64,000 nt of DNA from Edaphobacter sp. 4G125 (lineage in GTDB: Bacteria; Acidobacteriota; Terriglobia; Terriglobales; Acidobacteriaceae), in assembly GCF_014274685.1 (NCBI RefSeq), contig NZ_CP060393.1, positions 3,159,501 through 3,223,500 on the forward strand, written 5' to 3'. The notes under the pieces were generated by a model, which saw only the letters and a list, made by a program, of their open reading frames with translations, was not told where the DNA came from and made no database searches. Positions 10,184-17,463 of this stretch are shown in pieces (position 1 is the first letter of the stretch; the number at the start of each line of letters is the position of its first letter). A program made the position numbers and the translations under genes.

Positions 10184-10636
10184 ATGCGCTTCATGATCCT
10201 TCGTAAAGCCGACAAGCACATGGAACAGGGAGCGGGACTTCCCAGTAAAGCTCTTCTTGGAGCCATCGGGAACTACTATCAGGAGATGCGGGATGCAGGG
10301 GTTCTGCTTGCGGGGGAATGGCTGCAACCCAGCGCCAATTCATCTCGCATCCTTGTGAATAAGGGGAAGCAGACCGTAGTCGACGGCCCATTTACCGAGC
10401 TGAAGGAGCTGGTTGCCGGATTCATCGTCATCGATGTGCCATCGAAGGAAGAGGCTATCGCCTGGGCGCGGAAGTGTCCGACGCTTACGGGGGAATGTGA
10501 TGTCGAGGTTGAGATTCGGCAGGTGATCGAAGCCGCAGACTTCCCCGCCGACTATGCCAAGGAGCTGACCCGGCATGTCTCGAAGACAATGGCGACGGAT
10601 GCGGAGAAAATTCTTCGCACAACGGGTGTCGCTTAA
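10184..10636 (+). CDS. DGPF/YCII-domain protein, paralogue 1
   Basis: This 150-residue ferredoxin-fold protein has the family opening MRFMIL and the DGPF signature (VVDGPFTELKELVAGF). A C-terminal helix-rich tail follows. CAGGAG lies 8 bases before the ATG. DGPF proteins are the hallmark neighbours and targets of ECF42 sigma factors; their biochemical role is unknown, although the YCII fold is related to chlorodiene dehydrogenase-type enzymes. It is the first of four paralogues at 10.2-12.5 kb and is separated from the rest by a VOC gene with its own candidate promoter. Confidence 0.85.
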   Translation: MRFMILRKADKHMEQGAGLPSKALLGAIGNYYQEMRDAGVLLAGEWLQPSANSSRILVNKGKQTVVDGPFTELKELVAGFIVIDVPSKEEAIAWARKCPTLTGECDVEVEIRQVIEAADFPADYAKELTRHVSKTMATDAEKILRTTGVA

Positions 10637-10649
10637 GTCTTCGGAAAAT

Positions 10650-10663
10650 ATTTTTATAAAAAT
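10650..10663. promoter_or_regulatory. Perfect 14-bp A+T palindrome upstream of the candidate ECF42 promoter
   Basis: ATTTTTATAAAAAT is its own reverse complement and lies 10 bases before the TGTCGA box. It could act as an UP-element or a regulator site. It has no GC stem, so it is unlikely to be a terminator. Confidence 0.4.
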
Positions 10664-10673
10664 TTCAGAGGCG

Positions 10674-10700
10674 TGTCGATTTCCATCGTCTTCATTCGAC
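10674..10700 (+). promoter_or_regulatory. Candidate ECF42 promoter (TGTCGA-N17-CGAC)
   Basis: TGTCGA at 10674-10679 and CGAC at 10697-10700 are separated by 17 bases, in the 119-base gap before the VOC gene. They match the -35 TGTCGA and -10 CGA/TC elements I recall as the published ECF42 consensus from Streptomyces venezuelae. The gap to the ribosome binding site at 10745 is sensible for a leader. I found no second copy upstream of the other DGPF genes or the sigma gene. Confidence 0.5.
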
Positions 10701-10755
10701 GTATCAGTAAAGCGGCAAGAAAAAGCCGCTTTGCCAAACGCGAAGGAGATTGACC

Positions 10756-11169
10756 ATGAAGATCCACCCCTACCTCTTCTTTAAAGGCGACTGCGAAGAA
10801 GCCTTCAAGTTCTACGAGCATGTTCTGAAAGGCAAGATCCAAGGCATGCTTCCTCATGCCGGAACTCCCGCCGAACAGCACACTGCGCCGGAGTGGCGCA
10901 ACAAGATCATGCACGCCTGCCTCACCGTCGGCGATGCGGTCCTGATGGCTTCCGATGCTCCGCCGGAGCACTATAGTGCCCCTCAAGGCTTCTCCGTCTC
11001 GCTCCAGATTGACGATGTTGCCGAAGCTGAGCGCGTCTTCAAGGAACTCTCTGCCGGCGGCAAAGTTACCATGCCCATCCAACCCACCTTCTGGGCAACG
11101 CGCTTCGGAATGTTTACCGATCGTTACGGGATCGCCTGGATGGTCAACTGCAATCAGCCCAACGCTTAA
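10756..11169 (+). CDS. PhnB-like VOC-superfamily protein
   Basis: The 137-residue protein has the PhnB/3-demethylubiquinone-like VOC fold: a KIHPYLFFKGDCEEAFKFY opening, a central MHACLTVGDAVLMASD strand region, and the closing WATRFGMFTDRYGIAWMVN. VOC enzymes bind metal or small ligands in a cup of beta-alpha repeats; no catalytic role can be assigned. GGAG at 10745-10748 lies 7 bases before the ATG, which favours this start over the in-frame TTG at 10750. PhnB-like genes commonly join DGPF genes in ECF42 neighbourhoods. Confidence 0.85.
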   Translation: MKIHPYLFFKGDCEEAFKFYEHVLKGKIQGMLPHAGTPAEQHTAPEWRNKIMHACLTVGDAVLMASDAPPEHYSAPQGFSVSLQIDDVAEAERVFKELSAGGKVTMPIQPTFWATRFGMFTDRYGIAWMVNCNQPNA

Positions 11170-11221
11170 TACGCCCATTTTCTAAACACTTAGCCACGCA
11201 TATTTTCTATAGGAGTGATTC

Positions 11222-11620
11222 ATGCGCTTTCTTATGCTCTACCGCCCCGCCGATGTTGCCAGCGTTGAAGCTGGTCTTCCACCCACGCCCGAGATGATGA
11301 TCAAAATGGGCAATCTTATCCAGAAGAAGATCGCGGAGGGGAAACTACTCTCCACCGAAGGCTGCGCCGAGACTAGTAAGGGAGCCAAGGTGCGGCTCTC
11401 CAAAGGAAATCTCTCTGTGACGGATGGCCCTTTCTCCGAAGCGAAAGAGCTGATCGCCGGGTTTGCTCTCTTCCGGGTCAGTTCAAAGCAGGAGGCCATT
11501 GAGGAGGCTCGCGAGTTTCTCGATGTCGCCGGAGATGGCGAGGTAGAGATTCGTCTCATTCACGATTCGGACAATTGCATCGAGTCGATCAAATTGAGCC
11601 ACCAGACTCAAAACGCGTAG
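11222..11620 (+). CDS. DGPF/YCII-domain protein, paralogue 2
   Basis: The 132-residue protein has the MRFLMLYRP opening and VTDGPFSEAKELIAGFALF signature, followed by the EVEIRLIHD strand typical of the family. AGGAG precedes the ATG by 6 bases. It is 52 bases after the VOC gene and 9 bases before paralogue 3, so it is probably co-transcribed from the promoter near 10674. Function is unknown. Confidence 0.85.
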   Translation: MRFLMLYRPADVASVEAGLPPTPEMMIKMGNLIQKKIAEGKLLSTEGCAETSKGAKVRLSKGNLSVTDGPFSEAKELIAGFALFRVSSKQEAIEEAREFLDVAGDGEVEIRLIHDSDNCIESIKLSHQTQNA

Positions 11621-11629
11621 GAGCTGACC

Positions 11630-12052
11630 ATGCGATTCATGATGCTGATGATCCCCAAAGGCTACGAGAGCGCCGCACCGGACGCGATGCCGAGTGCAGA
11701 GGCCGTAGCTGCCATGATGAAGTACAACGAATCCCTGCAGAAGGCCGGCGTTCTGCTGGCCCTCGATGGGCTTCATCCACCCTCAACAGGAGCGCGGGTA
11801 ACCTTTCCGAATGGAAAGCCTCACGTTACCGATGGCCCCTTTGCAGAGGTGAAGGAGGTGCTGGGCGGCTACTGGATGATCCAGGTCCGCTCCCGCGAAG
11901 AGGCGATCGAGTGGGCGAAACGCTGCCCGGGCTCTGCCAACGAGACGATCGAGATTCGCCAGGTCCAGGAGATGGCAGACTTTCCACCCGATGTTCAGAA
12001 GGCCGCCGCCGGGTTTGAAGAGATGCAAGCCTATGCGCGAAAGACTTCCTGA
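11630..12052 (+). CDS. DGPF/YCII-domain protein, paralogue 3
   Basis: The 140-residue protein carries MRFMMLMIP and VTDGPFAEVKEVLGGYWMIQ, then IEIRQVQEMADF. The ribosome binding site TAGGAG overlaps the stop codon of paralogue 2, which suggests translational coupling. The C-terminal tail resembles those of paralogues 1 and 4 more than that of paralogue 2, pointing to tandem duplication. Confidence 0.85.
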   Translation: MRFMMLMIPKGYESAAPDAMPSAEAVAAMMKYNESLQKAGVLLALDGLHPPSTGARVTFPNGKPHVTDGPFAEVKEVLGGYWMIQVRSREEAIEWAKRCPGSANETIEIRQVQEMADFPPDVQKAAAGFEEMQAYARKTS

Positions 12053-12094
12053 GTTTCAAGGCAATCCACATCTGATCCGAGAAAGGAACACTCC

Positions 12095-12529
12095 ATGCGA
12101 TTCATGATCATCATCAAAGCCACGCCTACCTCCGAAGCCGGAGCCATGCCCGATCAGAAACTCCTTGAGGCGATGGGCAAGTTCAACGAAGAGCTCGTTG
12201 CTTCAGGCATTATGCTTGCAGGCGAAGGGCTCCAAGCCAGCTCAAAGGGTGCTCGTGTTCGCTTCAGCGGAGACAAGCGCACTGTGGTTGATGGCCCCTT
12301 CTCCGAAACCAAGGAGCTCATCGCGGGCTTCTGGATCTGGCAATGCAAGTCGAAAGAAGAAGCCCTTGAATGGGTCAAGCGATGCCCGAACCCTTTCAAC
12401 GAAGAGAGCGAGATCGAGGTACGGCAGGTCTTTGAACTGGAAGACTTCGGTTCCGAGATCACACCCGAATTGCGGGCCAGCGAGGAGCGTTTGCGCGCCG
12501 AACTGGAATCTCGTCAGAAGAAGGCCTAA
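12095..12529 (+). CDS. DGPF/YCII-domain protein, paralogue 4
   Basis: The 144-residue protein opens MRFMIIIKA and has VVDGPFSETKELIAGFWIWQ, followed by EIEVRQVFELEDF. AAGGA lies about 7 bases before the ATG. It closes the run of DGPF genes. A strong hairpin separates it from the DoxX-like gene. Confidence 0.85.
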   Translation: MRFMIIIKATPTSEAGAMPDQKLLEAMGKFNEELVASGIMLAGEGLQASSKGARVRFSGDKRTVVDGPFSETKELIAGFWIWQCKSKEEALEWVKRCPNPFNEESEIEVRQVFELEDFGSEITPELRASEERLRAELESRQKKA

Positions 12530-12545
12530 TCTCTCAACCCGAAAC

Positions 12546-12571
12546 GCCGCGACACACCCAAGTGTCGCGGC
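12546..12571. other. Perfect 10-bp stem-loop between the last DGPF gene and the DoxX-like gene
   Basis: GCCGCGACAC (12546-12555) pairs with GTGTCGCGGC (12562-12571) around a 6-base loop. No T-run follows on the plus strand, so it is not a standard terminator. It may set mRNA processing or lower expression of the downstream gene. Confidence 0.55.
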
Positions 12572-12597
12572 TACTTCAAGAGAAAGCAGATCAAACC

Positions 12598-13395
12598 ATG
12601 ACCGTCGCTCTCCAAACCGCACCATCGAAGACGCGCCTCTATACCGGCTATGTCCTGAGCACCCTTGCCATCTTCTTTCTCGTGATGGATGCGTGCATGA
12701 AGTTCACGACCAATCCACAAGTGATCGCGGCTCAGACTCAGCTTGGTTGGCCCATGCAGCTCTCTCCTGCCATTGCCATTCTCGCGTTGATCTGCACTGC
12801 ACTGTATGCCCTTCCGGCAACATCGGTGCTGGGCGCATTGCTGCTGACCGGCTACCTCGGCGGAGCGATTGCACTCCATCTCCGCGTCGATAATCCGCTC
12901 TTTTCGCATACGCTCTTCCCTGTCTACGTTGCTCTTTTTATCTGGGGAGGTCTCTGGCTGCGCAATGCTACTCTGCGCGAGGTCCTGCCGTTAGCTAGCC
13001 ATCCTATCGCGAATACCACTTCCCAAAAACAGCTCTGGACGGGCTACATCGTCACCGCAATCTCGGCGCTTCTGATCCTGTTCACCGCGGTAATGAAGTT
13101 TGTCTACGTCCCGAAGCCCGGCGAGCCGATCCTTTTCCCTCAGCATCACATTCACCATCTCGCCTACATCGAGATCCTCTGTACCATTCTGTACCTGCTT
13201 CCGAGCACTTCTTTTCTAGGAGCGACTTTGCTTGTCAGCTATCTTGGTGGGGCAACCTGCATCAACCTTCGTGAAGGACAACCTCTCGGTACGAGCCTCA
13301 TTACAGTGGTCATAGGAATTGTGGTGATGGCAGGCCCATGGCTTCTCGACTCCCGCCTGCGGAGGCTCTTTCCGATTCGCTCGACCTCCCGCTAG
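12598..13395 (+). CDS. Membrane protein made of two tandem DoxX-like domains
   Basis: Two homologous halves of about 120 residues each hold four predicted membrane segments. Half 1 has YTGYVLSTLAIFFLVMDACM, ALYALPATSVLGALLL and GYLGGAIALHLR. Half 2 has WTGYIVTAISALLILFTAVM, ILYLLPSTSFLGATLL and SYLGGATCINLR. Standalone DoxX-like proteins have one such unit, so this is an internal duplication or fusion. DoxX-like genes frequently accompany ECF42/DGPF sets. The ATG at 12598 is preferred over the upstream in-frame GTG at 12562, which lies inside the hairpin. The stop shares CTAG with the convergent amidohydrolase gene. Confidence 0.8.
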   Translation: MTVALQTAPSKTRLYTGYVLSTLAIFFLVMDACMKFTTNPQVIAAQTQLGWPMQLSPAIAILALICTALYALPATSVLGALLLTGYLGGAIALHLRVDNPLFSHTLFPVYVALFIWGGLWLRNATLREVLPLASHPIANTTSQKQLWTGYIVTAISALLILFTAVMKFVYVPKPGEPILFPQHHIHHLAYIEILCTILYLLPSTSFLGATLLVSYLGGATCINLREGQPLGTSLITVVIGIVVMAGPWLLDSRLRRLFPIRSTSR

Positions 13396-14444
13396 CGAAG
13401 ATGAGGCATTAGCTTGAGGGCGTTCTCGCGGTACACCTTACGCAGAACGTCGTCCGGCAGAAATACACCGTAGATGTTCCAGCGGCCCTGCCGGGACGCA
13501 TGGGATGGATATTCGAAATACTCGTCCGCTGTTTCAAGGAAGCGGAAGTACAGGCGGTACATCGCATCGTCCGGCAGAAGGTCTGTTCCGAACAGAATGC
13601 GATCGGCGTATTTCAAGAAGAACTCGCGGGCGCTGTAGGGTTGACGTCCCAGTTCCGGGGTTCGTGCACTAATATCCACCAGCAGATTCGGAAGCGCATC
13701 AAGCTGCTGAGATAAGAAACCAAGATCCTCGGGGCTCTCGGCACAGTGCGCCCCCACGAAGGTAACCTGTGGATGGCGAGCGATGACTCGGTTCCGCTGC
13801 TCCAGAAGCTCACGCTTGGGAACCGGCGAATTGGAGAACCCCCAGTCCGGGTGAGCGGCCAACTCTTCATAGCGCTCGTTGTACTGATCGATAGGTTCAA
13901 AGAACGCCGTTGGATCAGCTGTATGGAACATCACTGGCAAGCCAAGTTCTCCACAGGCGACAAAGATCGGCGCAAAGCGCTCGTCGTCGATACGGAGCAG
14001 CGAGCCATCGGTATCCTTCAAGGTCAGCCCGAAGTCCTTCCAGAACTTAATGCCGCAAGCACCGTGATCGATCATTCTCTTCAGCCGATCGATGGTGACC
14101 TGGACAAAGTCCGGGCGATCGACGCCGCTCCAGTCCATCCAGCCGATGGATGAAAACCGTCCCGGCGCGGCCTGGTGGAAGCGATCCATAATATCGAGCG
14201 CGGTCTGTCCCACCTGCATCGTAATGTTGACTACATGCTCGACTCCACAACGGTCCATAATCCCCAACACCTCACGAGGATCGGTTGAATCGAGATGGTT
14301 GTGATAATCGATGGCGGGATATTTGGGTTTCAGAACGGTGTGTTCCGTCGCATTAAGGGAAGAACGCGGATGGAAATCACTCAATCGCAGGTCAACATCC
14401 GCAGTTGCCGTCACCATATTGACGAACTTATCGCTCGAAGCCAT
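13392..14444 (-). CDS. Amidohydrolase-family (amidohydrolase 2) metal-dependent hydrolase
   Basis: The protein has the TIM-barrel amidohydrolase layout: the metal motif DYHNHLD near residue 45, then MFHTADP, TFVGAHCAE, and GTDLLPDD near the C-terminus with the conserved Asp. Relatives are decarboxylases, lactonases and hydrolases of cyclic or aromatic compounds. A GGGAGA site lies 8 bases before the ATG at 14444. It is divergent from the DeoR-SIS-PfkB operon, so a role in the same catabolic route (for example lactone or deacylation chemistry) is possible but only inferred from position. Confidence 0.8.
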   Translation of the reverse strand: MASSDKFVNMVTATADVDLRLSDFHPRSSLNATEHTVLKPKYPAIDYHNHLDSTDPREVLGIMDRCGVEHVVNITMQVGQTALDIMDRFHQAAPGRFSSIGWMDWSGVDRPDFVQVTIDRLKRMIDHGACGIKFWKDFGLTLKDTDGSLLRIDDERFAPIFVACGELGLPVMFHTADPTAFFEPIDQYNERYEELAAHPDWGFSNSPVPKRELLEQRNRVIARHPQVTFVGAHCAESPEDLGFLSQQLDALPNLLVDISARTPELGRQPYSAREFFLKYADRILFGTDLLPDDAMYRLYFRFLETADEYFEYPSHASRQGRWNIYGVFLPDDVLRKVYRENALKLMPHLR

Positions 14445-14586
14445 TACCCAATCTCCCTAAAAGAGAACTTTTCGAAAGATAATGAAATCTTCGCAAGGCG
14501 TCAAAAGAAAACCTTTTTTCGCCGCATTCCCTTGAGATTCGATATAAGTATCAGGGGAATGTAGGATAGTCCCACCCATACGACCT
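14445..14586. promoter_or_regulatory. Divergent promoter region of the amidohydrolase and DeoR genes
   Basis: The 142-base AT-rich gap includes an imperfect palindrome at 14473-14493 (CGAAAGAT, 5 bases, AATCTTCG) and a second dyad at 14526-14555 (CCCTTGA ... TCAGGGG). Either could be the operator for the adjacent DeoR-family regulator. No consensus promoter is clear. Confidence 0.35.
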
Positions 14587-15390
14587 ATGAAGAAACGCAT
14601 CGCAAAGAACGACAAGAACGCTAACCCCATGCTGATCGAGGAACGGCGCCAGCACGTGCTGGCGCGGATACAAAAAGAAGGCCGAGTCCTCGTTGCGGAA
14701 CTATCCGATTCCCTTGGAATCTCTCGCATTACGATCCGGAAGGACCTCGATAATCTTGAGCGTCGCGGCCTGGTGCAGAGAACGCATGGAGGCGCTCTGG
14801 CTCCACAGACCACCTCTTTGCTTGATCCCACGTTGCAGGAAAAGCAACGTCATCGACTCAACGAGAAGCAACGAATCGCCGAAGCAGCAGCCAAGCTGGT
14901 CCGCGATGGACAATGTGTTCTGCTCGATTCCGGCACAACGACAACTGCGGTGGCCCATGCGCTTCGCCGCTTCAAGAACCTCACCATCGTCACGAATGCC
15001 GTCAACATCGCCGCCGATCTTGCCAGCACGAACTTCGAAGTGATCCTGACCGGCGGAACCATGCGGAAGAATTCTTTTTCTCTCGTCGGTCCTTTGGCTG
15101 AAGAGACCCTCGCAGAGATTCACGCCGACATTTTTTTTCTGGGCGTCGATGGCTTCGACTCGATCGTCGGCGTCACCACGCCCAACGTTCTGGAATCGCG
15201 GGCGAATCGGGCCATGGTCAAAGCATCCCGTCGCGTCGTTGCGGTATGCGATTCCACAAAGTTCAATCGGCGAAGCCTCGCGCTGATCGTTGCTCCTCAT
15301 GCAATCCATACGGTGATTACTGATACTCAGATCTCAGAAAACGATGCGGAAGCACTTCGAGGTGCGGGTATCGAGCTGATTCGCGTTTAG
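14587..15390 (+). CDS. DeoR/GlpR-family transcriptional regulator
   Basis: The N-terminal DeoR helix-turn-helix spans residues about 18-72, with RRQHVLARIQKEGRV, LGISRITIRKDLDNLERRGL and RTHGGAL. The C-terminal sugar-phosphate sensor domain carries LDSGTTTTAVAH, TNAVNIAADL, GGTMR and FLGVDGFD. Family members repress sugar catabolic operons and respond to a phosphorylated sugar. It precedes SIS and PfkB genes on the same strand, so it probably controls them and possibly the divergent amidohydrolase. Confidence 0.92.
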   Translation: MKKRIAKNDKNANPMLIEERRQHVLARIQKEGRVLVAELSDSLGISRITIRKDLDNLERRGLVQRTHGGALAPQTTSLLDPTLQEKQRHRLNEKQRIAEAAAKLVRDGQCVLLDSGTTTTAVAHALRRFKNLTIVTNAVNIAADLASTNFEVILTGGTMRKNSFSLVGPLAEETLAEIHADIFFLGVDGFDSIVGVTTPNVLESRANRAMVKASRRVVAVCDSTKFNRRSLALIVAPHAIHTVITDTQISENDAEALRGAGIELIRV

Positions 15391-15483
15391 GGACGCATAA
15401 AGGGATTTTCTTTTTATTTCTTTATGTTTCGTTTACAATCTTTACAGCGATTCAAATCAAGAGCGCGCGAGGGCACCCGATTC

Positions 15484-16530
15484 ATGAGCCAGGAAATCTG
15501 GACACTCCAAGAGATTCATACTCAACCTGAGGTATGGAACCAGTCTCTCGACCATCTTTCTTCCGCGGACCTAGCTGGTCTTACCTCTGGCTACGATCCG
15601 CAGAACACGGAATGGGTCTTTGTCGGCTGCGGAACCAGTTTTTACCTGGCCCAGGCCGCAGCGTTCAGCCTGAGCCAAATAGCAGGCGTCTCAACGCATG
15701 CGCTTCCTGCTTCGGAGATTCTCCTCTTCCCTTCGCTTTCGCTCCCTCGCGGCCCCAAGGCATATTTCCCTGTCCTCATCTCGCGCTCCGGACATACCTC
15801 TGAGGTTCTACAGGTCGCTGAATACCTCCAATCGCAGAAGGTCGAATTCCTGGCCATTACCTGCGATGGACAGGAACTGGCGAACATGACGTCCCGTGTG
15901 CTCAAGCTTCCGACTCATGAGAAAAGCACCGTGATGACCTCTTCGTTCACATCGATGCTTTTAGGCTTGCAGTTTCTTGCTGCAACGCTCGCAGGGGAAA
16001 CGTCGTTCCTAGACTCCCTGCGCTCGCTTCCCAAAGATCTGAGTCGCCTGCTGGACACCTATTCCTCCAAGGTTCAGGACTTCGCGCAAACCAATCTGGA
16101 CGATGTCGCATTCCTCGGACAAGGGGCTTTGTACCCAATTGCGTCGGAGACTGCATTGAAGGTCATGGAATCCTCCAGCACCTATGCGCAGTACTTCCAT
16201 ACTCTGGAGTTCCGTCATGGCCCCAAATCGATCGTGGGGCCAACGACTCTTGTAGGTGCTCTTGTTTCGGAGAGCGGCTATAAGTTCGAAGCACCTGTGC
16301 TACGCGAGATGAAGGAGCTGGGAGCGATCACGATGGCTGTTGCGAACGCCGCTACCGACGATCTGCGGGGCTCCGCCGATCTACTGATTGAGCTCAACCT
16401 TACTGCACCAGAGCTTGCACGACTTGTTGTCTATGTCGTCTGGGGACAACTCTTCGGAAGCTATCGTGGACTTGCAAAGGGACTCGATCCCGACAATCCT
16501 AAAAATCTGACTCGGGTCGTCACTCTGTAA
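15484..16530 (+). CDS. SIS-domain sugar isomerase/deaminase (AgaS- or GlmS-C-terminal-like)
   Basis: Two SIS domains make up the protein, resembling the isomerase half of GlmS without the glutaminase. SIS 1 has GCGTSFYLAQAAAFS and ISRSGHTSEVLQ; SIS 2 has LGQGALYPIASETALKVMES and YFHTLEFRHGPKSIV. Proteins of this size include AgaS (galactosamine-6-phosphate deaminase/isomerase) and FrlB-type deglycases. The ATG at 15484 is chosen because the conserved start MSQEIWTLQEI begins there; the frame opens at 15424. It lies 6 bases before the kinase gene. Confidence 0.82.
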   Translation: MSQEIWTLQEIHTQPEVWNQSLDHLSSADLAGLTSGYDPQNTEWVFVGCGTSFYLAQAAAFSLSQIAGVSTHALPASEILLFPSLSLPRGPKAYFPVLISRSGHTSEVLQVAEYLQSQKVEFLAITCDGQELANMTSRVLKLPTHEKSTVMTSSFTSMLLGLQFLAATLAGETSFLDSLRSLPKDLSRLLDTYSSKVQDFAQTNLDDVAFLGQGALYPIASETALKVMESSSTYAQYFHTLEFRHGPKSIVGPTTLVGALVSESGYKFEAPVLREMKELGAITMAVANAATDDLRGSADLLIELNLTAPELARLVVYVVWGQLFGSYRGLAKGLDPDNPKNLTRVVTL

Positions 16531-16536
16531 TTCACG

Positions 16537-17463
16537 ATGAAAACCTTCGATATCACCATTGCAGGCGACATCAACCTTGACCTCATTCTCTATGGGCTTC
16601 CACAGAAGATGCCGTTAGAGCGTGAGTTGTTGGCTAGCAATTTTCAGCTGACGCTTGGGGGGTCATCGTCGATCCTCGCACATAATCTTGCTGCGCTCGG
16701 AAGAAAAGTTGGCTTCGTTGGCAAAATCGGCGCGGACGAGATGGGACAGGTCGCGCTGCAACGACTTCAGCAGGTCGGTGTCGATGTGTCCCACTGCATT
16801 CAAGCGAACGATTTAAAAACCGGAGTCACCATTCTGCTTCACCACGGTTCCAACCGGCACATCATGACTTACCTTGGAACTATCGCCGAATTGGCTCCAG
16901 AAGATCTCGACATCGACTATCTCGCCAACGCGAGGCACTTTCACGTCTCCGCCTTTTTCCTGCAGAAGAAGCTGCAGAACGGCTTGCCCGACGTCTGCCG
17001 CAACCTTCGTTCACGCGGTCTGACGGTTTCGCTGGACACCAACGACGATCCTGACGATCAGTGGGGAGAAGCATTCACGACTATGCTTCCCGTGATCGAT
17101 ATTCTCTTTCCTAACGAAGATGAGGCCAAGCGCATGGCCAAACGCGATGATCTGAATGAGGCCATCGACTGGCTTGCGGAACGAGTGCCAATTGTCGTCG
17201 TCAAGTGCGGATCTCGTGGTGCAATCGTCCAGCAAAAAGATCGCCGTTGGAGCGTCCCCACCATGCTGGAGAAGCCCGTAGACACCATCGGTGCAGGCGA
17301 CAGCTTCAACGCAGGCTTTCTTTCACGTTTTGTCGAAGGAGCATCTTTGGAAGAGTGTGCCGCTATGGGCAACCGGACCGCGGCTCTTTCGACGCTACGG
17401 CCCGGCGGGACTGAATCATTCCGTGATACTGAGCTTTTGCGGCGTCTGCAATCTGACCGCTAG
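16537..17463 (+). CDS. PfkB-family carbohydrate kinase
   Basis: The ribokinase fold shows GDINLDLILYG at the start, GGSSSILAHNLAALG for sugar binding, and the ATP/anion-hole motif DTIGAGDSFNAGF near residue 248 with the catalytic Asp. Its length of 308 residues is standard. Together with the SIS protein, a ketose phosphate kinase such as tagatose-6-phosphate kinase is plausible. No bisphosphate aldolase is next to it. The stop codon shares CTAG with the convergent nuclease gene. Confidence 0.85.
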   Translation: MKTFDITIAGDINLDLILYGLPQKMPLERELLASNFQLTLGGSSSILAHNLAALGRKVGFVGKIGADEMGQVALQRLQQVGVDVSHCIQANDLKTGVTILLHHGSNRHIMTYLGTIAELAPEDLDIDYLANARHFHVSAFFLQKKLQNGLPDVCRNLRSRGLTVSLDTNDDPDDQWGEAFTTMLPVIDILFPNEDEAKRMAKRDDLNEAIDWLAERVPIVVVKCGSRGAIVQQKDRRWSVPTMLEKPVDTIGAGDSFNAGFLSRFVEGASLEECAAMGNRTAALSTLRPGGTESFRDTELLRRLQSDR

